Shown: in pieces, positions 1-5,611 of the stretch | Layout: every line of letters starts with the position of its first letter | How positions within the stretch are numbered: the first letter of the stretch is position 1 | Source of the DNA: Nitrosarchaeum sp. | GTDB lineage: Archaea > Thermoproteota > Nitrososphaeria > Nitrososphaerales > Nitrosopumilaceae | Length of the DNA: 6,185 bases | Direction of reading: 5' to 3' | NCBI GenBank assembly: GCA_004297665.1 | Contig: SCUP01000136.1 | Location: forward strand, 1-6,185 | Made by a program: the position numbers and the translations under genes | The notes under the pieces: generated by a model | Databases searched by the model: none | Seen by the model: the letters and a program-made list of their open reading frames with translations, nothing else | What the model was told of the DNA's origin: nothing

Positions 1-380
1 GATTTTTTAAGGTCAGAATTTTCAGAAATTTTAGAATGCATATTTTTGACTTTATTGATGGAATCCTCAGCAGACAAGATTAACTCAGAGATTTCATCAT
101 CAATGCATTCTATTGATTGAGCGGAATCGGTGATAATCGAAACAAAATGTTGTAAAATTAGACGTGTCTCTTTTTTATCCTCGTATTTGAAGAGCATGAA
201 ATTAGCCAATCCCACAATTTTATTTATGTCCTGTAATTCCTCCAAAGTTAATTTATCAATTTTAACATCTGGAGCATTAGATGCAGAGAGTTTTTTTTCA
301 ATTTTTGCAGATAATGATTGAAGATGGTCTATATCGGTTGCAAAACCACGTTTGGAGTTAATAAAATTCAAGTATTGCAT
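1..380 (-). CDS. Unrecognised helical protein, 5' part, overlapping the CdvB-like gene
   Basis: Reading leftwards from an ATG at 380-378, the frame stays open for 126 codons to the window edge, so the C-terminus is missing. The ATG lies inside the end of the preceding gene: ATGCAATACTTGA contains this start and the TGA stop of the CdvB-like gene, a 13-base overlap typical of translational coupling. The protein begins MQYLNFINSKRGF and continues as mostly charged amphipathic helix. Leu/Ile-rich heptad-like stretches lie at about residues 16-32, 43-65, 72-93 and 95-120. I see no signal peptide, membrane segment, metal-binding cluster or known catalytic motif. I do not recognise the family. Its coupling suggests it works with the CdvB-like protein, perhaps as a partner or regulator of filament assembly, but this is inference from context only. 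A less likely alternative is that the two frames are one gene split by a frameshift. Confidence 0.8.
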   Translation of the reverse strand, partial: MQYLNFINSKRGFATDIDHLQSLSAKIEKKLSASNAPDVKIDKLTLEELQDINKIVGLANFMLFKYEDKKETRLILQHFVSIITDSAQSIECIDDEISELILSAEDSINKVKNMHSKISENSDLKK

Positions 381-928
381 GCTTTAGAAAAATCAAGATT
401 AGGGTACTGCTTACTTATTTTAGAGTCTACCATCAATTTTACTTCATTTAGTACTAATGATGATTCAGCATTAGATTGGTTAAAATCAAATCTAGCCTCA
501 GTAAGAATAGCAGAATCCAAGATAATACTGCCTAAATGCACGGATAATTCAGAAAGATTTTGACTACATGCAGGAAGTAAGCTAAAAAGCTGAGCACTCA
601 CAGTCCTTATCATAGGAATTGTCAAAGGCAAAAGTTCAGGGATACTGTTTATCCCAGAGATAGAATTCATCCTCTTTTGGATTTGAGAGAGAATTTCTAA
701 TGAAAAGACAATGGTTCTCTCAAAATCAAGTGCTTTGACATAAGTATGATCATCATCATCTAGTTCTAAGAAATTACGGTTTAATTTTTTCAGTTCAGTT
801 TTTTTTGTTTTTAAAATATCCACAATACTGTGTAGTAAATTATTTGAATATTCGAGTCTTGGAACAATAGTGACAGTTTGAGATACGTTTACACACTCTG
901 TTTGAGCCAAATTTGAATTACACATCAT
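368..928 (-). CDS. CdvB-like ESCRT-III (Snf7-fold) paralogue
   Basis: This 186-residue protein resembles the archaeal Cdv/ESCRT-III family, whose members polymerise on membranes in cell division and membrane remodelling. Residues 28-58 look like helix 1 with a basic TKKTELKKLNR stretch. Residues 68-92 match the family's helix around FERTIVFSLEIL. Residues 99-141 match the segment that reads roughly LAPxxxVIRSVxSxLxxxxPEAxxxLxxIxxLLxxIxxDA in CdvB proteins; here IPMIRTVSAQLFSLLPA is followed by LGSIILDSA. Residues 147-179 correspond to the conserved FDxxNxEA...VxxKxxxxYPxLD tail. The core is short, with part of the helix 1-2 region apparently missing and an acidic LDDDD at 56-60. No C-terminal winged helix or proline-rich MIM2 motif follows, so direct recruitment by the CdvA or CdvC route is not evident. 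It is thus a divergent paralogue rather than main CdvB. The start is one of two tandem ATGs (928 or 925). The family assignment is from remembered pattern, not alignment. Confidence 0.75.
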   Translation of the reverse strand: MMCNSNLAQTECVNVSQTVTIVPRLEYSNNLLHSIVDILKTKKTELKKLNRNFLELDDDDHTYVKALDFERTIVFSLEILSQIQKRMNSISGINSIPELLPLTIPMIRTVSAQLFSLLPACSQNLSELSVHLGSIILDSAILTEARFDFNQSNAESSLVLNEVKLMVDSKISKQYPNLDFSKACNT

Positions 929-950
929 AGCAATTCATCAACAGAGATTG

Positions 951-959
951 GATATTTCA
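951..959 (-). promoter_or_regulatory. TATA-like box for the CdvB-like gene
   Basis: On the minus strand this reads GAAATATC. It is centred about 27 bases before the ATG at 928, which fits a leaderless archaeal transcript. A weaker candidate, GATAAAATT, lies further upstream at about 973-981. Confidence 0.4.
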
Positions 960-964
960 GGACA

Positions 965-1064
965 GTGTCACAATTTTATCAGTAACTGCAGTAACACCTC
1001 ACTAGGGTTACAATTTTAAATTTTTTTGAGTATTTGTGTAAAGGAATTTAGCTCTCAGTGTTAC
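965..1064. promoter_or_regulatory. Cluster of GTGTYAC/GTAACAC heptamers between divergent genes, possible operator
   Basis: Three copies of one heptamer occur in 100 bases: GTGTCAC at 965-971, GTAACAC (the reverse complement form) at 991-997, and GTGTTAC at 1058-1064. Further GTAAC cores lie at 982-986 and, inverted as GTTAC, at 1007-1011. The pair at 991-1011 forms an inverted repeat with 11 bases between arms. The copies flank the TATA-like boxes of both divergent genes, where an archaeal repressor or activator would bind. The adjacent TrmB-type regulator is the obvious candidate ligand, which is inference. In AT-rich DNA short repeats arise by chance, so this is moderate evidence only. Confidence 0.35.
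1013..1021 (+). promoter_or_regulatory. TATA-like box for the TrmB-family gene
   Basis: TTTTAAAT at 1014-1021 is the best TATA-like element before the gene at 1088. It predicts transcription starting near 1045 and a leader of about 43 bases, longer than the short leaders suggested elsewhere in this window. Confidence 0.4.
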
Positions 1065-1070
1065 CTAATC

Positions 1071-1094
1071 ATGTGTGAATTAGAATCATGGTAA
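1071..1094 (+). other. Possible seven-codon upstream ORF overlapping the regulator's start
   Basis: An ATG at 1071 opens MCELESW followed by TAA at 1092-1094. The tiny frame overlaps the ATG of the TrmB-family gene at 1088 in another frame, so ribosomes using it would terminate four bases past that start. It falls inside the leader predicted from the TATA-like box at 1014. There is no independent evidence that it is translated. Confidence 0.2.
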
Positions 1095-2248
1095 ATGAAC
1101 ATGCACTAACTGTTAGTCTTGAAGAATTTGGCTTGAGCAAATATGAGGCTCAGGCATATGTTGCCCTTATATCAAAAGGGACAATATCTGCAGGCGAACT
1201 TGCATATTATTCAGATCTTCCAAGAACCAAAATATATCCCACGTTATTAAAGCTGGAAAACAAGAAATTAGCAATAATTTCAAAAAGCAAGCCAATCATG
1301 TGCACAGCAATTGCACCTGAAGATGCATTTGATTCAATTATTCATGAGCAGATTAACAAAGTAAATGCAATGAATACATTGGTTTCAAATCTAAAAAAAG
1401 CAAGTGAAGAAAGCAGAAAGTCTAGAGGTTCGGAAGAAAAAAGATATTTTCATGTTAGTGCAAATAATATTCTAGAACAGCTAAGAACAATGATTGAATG
1501 TTCAAAATCTTCAATCAATATCATGGCAGATCAGTGGGGATTGGGATTATTAGAAGAATGTAAAGAGCAACTACTATCAGTACTTCGTAGGAATTTAGAA
1601 GTAAGATTATTGTTGCCATCAACACAGATTTGCTCAGAATCATACAGAGCAATTCCAAATGAGGTAAAAATCAGAATCTCAGATACGATACAAAATTGTT
1701 TTGTTTTTGATGAGACAGAAGTATTGATGATAAACAATGAAAACGGTAAGGGAGCGATATTCTCATCAACAGATGTGTTAGGAGTAAATCAGAATAGCAT
1801 GTTTGCAGATATTTGGAGAAATTCAATTAAAACAGAATCCCTTGCAGATATGACAAAAAATGAGGCTCAAGAAGTTTACAAAATTATTCACGTCATTAAT
1901 GAAAATGGATTATCACACATTCTAAATTCAACAATGATTTCAAAAAAACCTGAATTTGATATGCTCAAATTACTTGAAAGAAATGGAATTAATTTAAAAT
2001 GTAAATCACTTGATGAAATAATTGAGATCATGGATGCAGTACTGCAAATCATGTGCTCTGGTCATGTGAATTTTGATGCCAACACTAAAAACATAACAAT
2101 AGAATCAAAATTAAATAGTGGTCATTCATTGCCATGGGCATCTATTTTGGATGGATGCCTACAAAAACAAGGATACAAAACAAGAACAATATATCAGAAT
2201 AATTCAAGTAAAGGCGAAAAAGTCCTCATTAAAATAAGTAAAAACTAA
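1088..2248 (+). CDS. TrmB-family transcriptional regulator with an extra C-terminal domain
   Basis: This 386-residue DNA-binding protein has a winged helix at about residues 9-75. It follows the TrmB signature closely: LEEFGLSKYEAQAYVALIS, then GELAYYSDLPRTKIYPTL as recognition helix region and LENKKLAII as the wing. A helical linker (82-112) would dimerise. Residues 118-247 resemble the TrmB effector domain, with a PLD-like alternating strand/helix pattern (INIMADQW, EVRLLLPS, FVFDETEVLMI, IFSSTDVLGV, FADIWRNSI). In TrmB proteins this region binds sugars or other effectors; the effector here cannot be told. Residues about 288-386 form an additional alpha/beta domain I do not recognise. The gene is divergent from the CdvB-like gene, and the intervening heptamer repeats may be its own operator. 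A RidA-like gene follows after 25 bases, so the two are probably cotranscribed. Confidence 0.85.
   Translation: MVNEHALTVSLEEFGLSKYEAQAYVALISKGTISAGELAYYSDLPRTKIYPTLLKLENKKLAIISKSKPIMCTAIAPEDAFDSIIHEQINKVNAMNTLVSNLKKASEESRKSRGSEEKRYFHVSANNILEQLRTMIECSKSSINIMADQWGLGLLEECKEQLLSVLRRNLEVRLLLPSTQICSESYRAIPNEVKIRISDTIQNCFVFDETEVLMINNENGKGAIFSSTDVLGVNQNSMFADIWRNSIKTESLADMTKNEAQEVYKIIHVINENGLSHILNSTMISKKPEFDMLKLLERNGINLKCKSLDEIIEIMDAVLQIMCSGHVNFDANTKNITIESKLNSGHSLPWASILDGCLQKQGYKTRTIYQNNSSKGEKVLIKISKN
1949..2245 (+). other. Unassigned C-terminal domain of the TrmB-family protein
   Basis: Residues about 288-386, after the PLD-like effector region, are not part of a short TrmB protein. They show two helices (DMLKLLERNG; LDEIIEIMDAVLQIM), strands (HVNFD, NITIESKL), a helix (SILDGCLQKQGY) and two final strands (KTRTIYQ, KVLIKIS). 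This looks like a compact alpha/beta sensor or oligomerisation domain. I cannot name it. The boundaries are approximate. Confidence 0.4.
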
Positions 2249-2273
2249 AATCAGATAACAGGAATTCACAGTT

Positions 2274-2726
2274 GTGATTGAAGAAAAAATAAAATCAATT
2301 GGAATTAAACTACTAAATCCTCCAAGTCCTGCTGGATCTTATATTCCAGTAGTAAAATCAGGCAATTTACTATATGTTTCAGGCCAAATCCCAATGGAAG
2401 ATGGGAAAGTAGTATTTACAGGAAAAGTTTCAGATGCAAATATTGAAACTGCACAAAAATCAGCAAGGATTTGTGCAATTAACATACTTGCTCAACTCAA
2501 AAAAGAATTGGGAGATTTAGAAAAGATTTCCAGAATTGTCAGATTGTCAGGATTTGTAAATTCAGGACCAGAATTTACACAGCAACCAAAAGTAATCAAT
2601 GCTGCTTCAGATTTGTTTTATGAGGTATTTGGAGAGTGTGGAAAACACTCTAGAATTGCAGTCGGTGTATCAAGTTTGCCGTTAAATTCAATGACAGAAA
2701 TTGATGCCATAGTAGAAATAAAATAA
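2274..2726 (+). CDS. RidA/YjgF/YER057c/UK114-family protein
   Basis: At 150 residues it matches the longer RidA-like subgroup. PPSPAGSYIPVVKSGNLLYVSGQ (residues 16-38) and the later QPKVINAASDLFYEVFG (104-120) are hallmark stretches, followed by HSRIAVGVSSLPLN and EIDAIVEI at the end. RidA enzymes are cytosolic trimers that hydrolyse reactive enamine/imine intermediates made by PLP enzymes. The arginine that holds the substrate carboxylate appears as R127 and the late acidic position as E142, so deaminase activity is possible, though this subgroup is less studied and its substrate unknown. The start is GTG: an in-frame TAA lies at 2256-2258 and no other start codon comes between. It lies 25 bases after the TrmB-family gene and probably shares its transcript. 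It ends with tandem stops TAA TGA and converges on the DHH gene 21 bases away. Confidence 0.9.
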   Translation: MIEEKIKSIGIKLLNPPSPAGSYIPVVKSGNLLYVSGQIPMEDGKVVFTGKVSDANIETAQKSARICAINILAQLKKELGDLEKISRIVRLSGFVNSGPEFTQQPKVINAASDLFYEVFGECGKHSRIAVGVSSLPLNSMTEIDAIVEIK

Positions 2727-2763
2727 TGAAAATTCCAGTTTTGAAATTTAGTTTAATTTTTTA
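2719..2763. terminator. Overlapping T-rich termination zone between convergent genes
   Basis: Archaeal termination mainly uses T-runs. On the plus strand GTTTAATTTTTTATTG (2751-2766), including T6 at 2757-2762, lies just past the RidA-like gene but inside the 3' end of the DHH gene. On the minus strand ATTTTCATTATTTTATTTC falls just past the DHH stop, inside the RidA-like 3' end. No stem-loop is evident. Confidence 0.4.
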
Positions 2764-3800
2764 TTGAATTCTTTAAGGAATGTTTGAATTTTTGGTTTTG
2801 GGATAACAGCTCCGCATGCTTTATCATGTCCACCACCAGAACCACCAAGTTCAGTTGCAAGGACATTAACAATTTTGCCCAAGTGAATTTTGCAAGATTT
2901 TGATCCTCTGACAGATACTGCATAGATACCATGATCAACTCTTTCTTTGTATGCAACGCCGACATCTTTTCCAGACAATCCTAAAACAAAATTAACTGCG
3001 CCACTTGCTCCAGAGTCCATAATTTCCATATATCCAATATTTTTCATTGTTTTCATTCCTTTTTTGACTTTGGCAATTATTAGCGCTAGTTTTTCAACTT
3101 GGATTTGTGCAAATTCAAATGTATTTGGAATCTCGTGTGGGAATTTTGAATCGGCTAATTCTTCTACTAAATATAATAAATAATCAGGATCTTTTTGGTG
3201 TCCAACTATATTGTAAGTAAGAACAGTTGCATTAATCAAAGTAAATTGTCTATCATAGATTTGCAGTAATTTAGAGCCAATTGGTCTATCCTCCATATAA
3301 TCAGTAATAGCAGCACATGCAGCAATGAATGGAGCTTGATCAGAGAGTTTTGATTTGAATGCATTATAGACCTGAACAGTGGTACATTCATTGATATCAT
3401 GAATCATTTTTACTTTAATTTTTTCTAATTCTTTGGCAATTTTTGGATCAATATCATGATGATCAATGTACGTTACTGCAACATGGTTCTTTTTTAAAAT
3501 TCTCAAGAGGTCAACAAATTCATCTTGGTTCTTTTTACTAAGACCCAAATCGCAAATATATAATGATTTTAATTTTTCATCTGCACAAACTTTCTGGATA
3601 GCCTCCATCTGTCCTGGATAATCAACCAATACAGAATCACCACCAAACGCCTGTCTGATCAAAGCAGCGGAACTTATACCGTCAGCATCTTCTTTGTGTG
3701 AAATACAAACAATTTTAGTTCTTTGTTGTTGGGCGGTCTTTGGTTTTGTTATGGTTTTTTTCTTAACAGTCTTTGTTGTCTTTATTTTAGATGCGACCAT
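2748..3800 (-). CDS. DHH/DHHA1-family phosphoesterase (RecJ/NrnA-like)
   Basis: This 350-residue predicted metal-dependent phosphodiesterase has the DHH motifs in order. SHKEDADG lies at 34-41 (D38 and D40 as metal ligands), CDLG at 83-86 (D84), the name-giving DHH at 113-115, and ITDYMED at 165-171 (D167). The DHHA1 substrate-binding domain follows, ending in the glycine-rich GGSGGGHDKACGA at 319-331, complete and intact. Relatives include archaeal RecJ/GAN-type exonucleases, nanoRNases/pAp phosphatases and cyclic dinucleotide phosphodiesterases; the sequence alone does not choose, though motif I (HxxDADGISSAAL) looks more RecJ-like than NrnA-like. Residues 4-28 form a lysine/threonine-rich, probably disordered tail that could contact nucleic acid. 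It appears to have its own promoter 31 bases upstream, so it is not strictly dependent on the small gene before it. Confidence 0.88.
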   Translation of the reverse strand: MVASKIKTTKTVKKKTITKPKTAQQQRTKIVCISHKEDADGISSAALIRQAFGGDSVLVDYPGQMEAIQKVCADEKLKSLYICDLGLSKKNQDEFVDLLRILKKNHVAVTYIDHHDIDPKIAKELEKIKVKMIHDINECTTVQVYNAFKSKLSDQAPFIAACAAITDYMEDRPIGSKLLQIYDRQFTLINATVLTYNIVGHQKDPDYLLYLVEELADSKFPHEIPNTFEFAQIQVEKLALIIAKVKKGMKTMKNIGYMEIMDSGASGAVNFVLGLSGKDVGVAYKERVDHGIYAVSVRGSKSCKIHLGKIVNVLATELGGSGGGHDKACGAVIPKPKIQTFLKEFNKKLN

Positions 3801-3825
3801 TATTGTCGATTCACTTGCATACCCT

Positions 3826-3836
3826 CATTTAAATCA
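3826..3836 (-). promoter_or_regulatory. TATA-like box for the DHH gene
   Basis: GATTTAAATGA on the minus strand, with core ATTTAAA at 3828-3834, is centred about 31 bases before the ATG at 3800. It predicts a very short leader. It lies in the 44-base gap after the 65-residue gene. Confidence 0.45.
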
Positions 3837-3844
3837 AGAATGAG

Positions 3845-4042
3845 TTATTGTTTTGATTCTTGAGATTCTTGTTTTATGCTTTGATTTGCCAAAGATGTAG
3901 AATTTACAAATGCATCATAAAACGACAATCCATTCATCTGAGTTTGAATATCAATTTCTTGAATTTTGCGTAACTCGTCTCCAGATGCAGTTAAGACTAG
4001 ATTATCAAGTTTCTCTAAAAGTTTTCGTTCAGCTGGAGTCAT
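3845..4042 (-). CDS. Small conserved-type hypothetical protein with a QxxGLSFYD motif
   Basis: This 65-residue hydrophilic protein has no signal peptide or membrane segment. Residues 2-30 look like a charged helix (TPAERKLLEKLDNLVL; ELRKIQEI). Residues 30-43 are IDIQTQMNGLSFYD, and the last 20 residues are Ser/Gln-rich and probably disordered. The central motif recurs in the small protein encoded at 5329-5589 (seven of 14 positions identical, most others conservative), which supports this as a real gene and places both in one small family. I do not recognise a function. Its start at 4042 follows an AT-rich divergent promoter region shared with citrate synthase. The DHH gene lies 44 bases downstream and could be read through, but has its own TATA-like box. 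Confidence 0.75.
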   Translation of the reverse strand: MTPAERKLLEKLDNLVLTASGDELRKIQEIDIQTQMNGLSFYDAFVNSTSLANQSIKQESQESKQ

Positions 4043-4155
4043 TTAATTTTTAATTAAAAATAATCATTTATGAGCCAGAGTTGACATATTAGACTAATTA
4101 CTAAACTTCATAGACATGATTTCTTGCGAAAATATAATAAAAGATTTCTCAAAGG
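4043..4155. promoter_or_regulatory. Divergent promoter region with a perfect 16-base palindrome
   Basis: This 113-base gap separates the 65-residue gene from citrate synthase. ATTTTTAATTAAAAAT at 4046-4061 is a perfect palindrome four bases before the small gene's ATG. On the minus strand TCATAAATG (4064-4072) is about 26 bases before that ATG and may be its TATA-like box. The palindrome uses only A and T, so it may simply reflect base composition; a repressor site covering the small gene's start is the alternative. Confidence 0.35.
4129..4142 (+). promoter_or_regulatory. TATA-like box for citrate synthase
   Basis: AAAATATAATAAAA is centred about 20-22 bases before the ATG at 4156, fitting a leaderless or nearly leaderless transcript. 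AAAGG directly abuts the ATG and is too close to act as a normal ribosome binding site. Confidence 0.45.
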
Positions 4156-5325
4156 ATGTGCGTGGAGACAAAAAATACAGGCTTGCGTGGGATTCAGGTT
4201 GCAGATACAAGAATCTCAAATATTGATGGAGAAAAAGGCAAGCTGATTTATCGTGGCTATGATATCTTAGAACTTACAAAAAAATCAAACTATGAAGAAA
4301 CAGCATATTTGTTATTACATGATGAATTACCAACCAAAGAACAACTATCAGAATTCAAATCCAAACTAAATGAGGCAAGATGGATTCCCAAAAGAATGCA
4401 AATCAACATGGGAAATTGGAGAAAAGATGCTGACCCAATGGACATGCTACAAGCATTTGTTGCAGCACTGGCAGGATATTATGATGAAGAATTTGCAACC
4501 AAAGAAGCAAGTTATGATAAAGCAATTAACCTAATTGCCAAAGTACCTACAATAATTGCAAGTTGGCAAAGAGTCAGAGATGGATTAGAAATAGTAGATC
4601 CTGATCCAAATTTAGATCATGCAGCAAATTTTCTTTACATGATGTTTGGAGAAAAACCAGATAAAGAAATTGAAAAGATTTTTGATACATGTTTAATTCT
4701 TCATGCAGAACATACATTTAACGCATCTACATTTGTTGCAAGACAAGTGGCATCAACTAGAGCACATATGTATTCAGCAACAAGTGCCGCAATTGGTGCA
4801 TTAAGTGGAGAATTGCATGGTGGAGCAAACACAGAGGTAATGAAGATGCTTTTAGACATAGGCACAATAGAAAATGTGGTTCCATGGATTAAGGAAAAAA
4901 TGAGCAAGGGTGAGAGAATTATGGGAATGGGCCATGCAGTGTATAAAACATATGATCCTAGGGCACAAGTGTTAAAAGAATTATCAAGAAAACTTGCCGC
5001 AAAAACAGGTGAGCCATGGTATGACATTACAGAAAAAGTAGAAACAACTACAATTGCAGAAATAAAAATGCAAAAAGGAAAAGAAATCTATCCAAATGTC
5101 GATTTGTATAGTGCTTCAATTTACTATATGCTAAAAATTCCAATGGATCTTAATACACCAATTTTTGCAATATCAAGGGTTGCAGGATGGGCAGCACACA
5201 TAATTGAAGAAAAATTTGCAGAGGCTGCACCAAAGCCTGCATTGTACAGACCAGAAGCAGTCTATGTTGGAAAATATTGTGGACCAGAAGGTTGCGAATA
5301 CAAAGGTCTAGACTTGAGAAAATAA
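4156..5325 (+). CDS. gltA: Citrate synthase (archaeal type)
   Basis: It condenses acetyl-CoA and oxaloacetate to citrate and CoA in the cytosol. In an autotrophic Nitrososphaeria cell this would feed 2-oxoglutarate and glutamate synthesis through a partial TCA route. At 389 residues it has the usual archaeal/bacterial short-form length. The N-terminus reads GLRGIQVADTRIS and LIYRGYDI as in the family. Active-site positions are all present: H186 in LHAEHTFNASTF, H221 in GELHGGAN, H260 in GMGHAVY, R269 in YDPRAQ, D316 in YPNVDLYS, R341 in ISRVAGW and R365 in LYRPEA. These correspond to the histidine/aspartate catalytic triad and the carboxylate-binding arginines of known citrate synthases. 2-Methylcitrate synthase activity cannot be excluded from sequence. 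The C-terminus carries a CGPEGC pair of cysteines. It seems monocistronic, with the small genes on both sides running the opposite way. Confidence 0.96.
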   Translation: MCVETKNTGLRGIQVADTRISNIDGEKGKLIYRGYDILELTKKSNYEETAYLLLHDELPTKEQLSEFKSKLNEARWIPKRMQINMGNWRKDADPMDMLQAFVAALAGYYDEEFATKEASYDKAINLIAKVPTIIASWQRVRDGLEIVDPDPNLDHAANFLYMMFGEKPDKEIEKIFDTCLILHAEHTFNASTFVARQVASTRAHMYSATSAAIGALSGELHGGANTEVMKMLLDIGTIENVVPWIKEKMSKGERIMGMGHAVYKTYDPRAQVLKELSRKLAAKTGEPWYDITEKVETTTIAEIKMQKGKEIYPNVDLYSASIYYMLKIPMDLNTPIFAISRVAGWAAHIIEEKFAEAAPKPALYRPEAVYVGKYCGPEGCEYKGLDLRK

Positions 5326-5335
5326 TTTTTAATTT
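5318..5335. terminator. Minimal convergent 3' junction with T-runs on both strands
   Basis: The citrate synthase stop (5323-5325) and the stop of the facing small gene (5329-5331) are three bases apart. TTTTT at 5326-5330 on the plus strand and TTATTTTCTC on the minus strand could each end transcription, but any 3' trailer must run antisense into the other gene. Confidence 0.35.
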
Positions 5336-5589
5336 CTTGTGTTAAGCCACTCTTTAGCTTTAGAGTTTACATCATGTTTGTACAATACTTCAAAAACCAT
5401 ATCATAAAATGTGATGCCTTTTTTTTGTGCTTGATCATCAAGCCAACGAATGCCATCAGCCAATTCAGGATCATATTCTGAAAATTCTACTAGTTCATCG
5501 ACCATTTTTGAAAAGAATGTATGCGACTCGAGCATATGTTGCTCTTTGAATCTTTGATCATAAGGGCGGGATTCAAAATATATAGACAA
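5329..5589 (-). CDS. Small hypothetical protein with a QxxGITFYD motif
   Basis: This is 86 residues from a TTG at 5589, or 68 residues from the ATG at 5535. It is soluble, highly charged and mostly helical. Residues 18-48 are amphipathic (FFSKMVDELVEFSEYD), residues 50-63 are LDDQAQKKGITFYD, and the end is KAKEWLNTRN. The 50-63 segment matches residues 30-43 of the 65-residue protein on the other side of citrate synthase. I do not recognise a biochemical function; the conserved FYD and basic tail suggest a binding rather than an enzymatic role. The start is uncertain. The TTG version begins 22 bases from the divergent gene and contains the CGC CCT codons, uncommon here, whereas the ATG version would have the TATATA element at about 5577-5585 as its promoter. 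The longer form RPYDQRFKEQH nonetheless reads as plausible protein. Confidence 0.75.
   Translation of the reverse strand: MSIYFESRPYDQRFKEQHMLESHTFFSKMVDELVEFSEYDPELADGIRWLDDQAQKKGITFYDMVFEVLYKHDVNSKAKEWLNTRN
5575..5586. promoter_or_regulatory. TATATA element possibly serving both divergent genes
   Basis: CAAAATATATAG (5575-5586) is centred about 32 bases before the TTG start at 5612, fitting the plus-strand gene with a short leader. Read on the minus strand as CTATATATTTTG it is about 45 bases before the ATG at 5535 and would suit the shorter version of the facing gene. Confidence 0.4.
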
Positions 5590-5611
5590 AAAACCGCTTT
5601 TTGGTTGACAA

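Noticed and set aside
130..321. Plus-strand open frame of 63 codons
   Set aside because: It is antisense to the long minus-strand frame running from 380 to the left edge, whose codons and overlap with the CdvB-like gene are far more convincing.
318..563. Plus-strand open frame of 81 codons
   Set aside because: It spans the overlap of two better minus-strand genes and has no recognisable protein pattern.
1531..1737. Minus-strand open frame of 68 codons
   Set aside because: It lies inside the TrmB-family gene, opposite its effector domain, with no own promoter or motif.
2947..3183. Plus-strand open frame of 78 codons
   Set aside because: It lies opposite the DHHA1 region of the DHH phosphoesterase and is rich in residues typical of reverse-strand reading.
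4701..5027. Minus-strand open frame of 108 codons
   Set aside because: It is fully antisense to the catalytic core of citrate synthase, whose motifs fix the coding strand.
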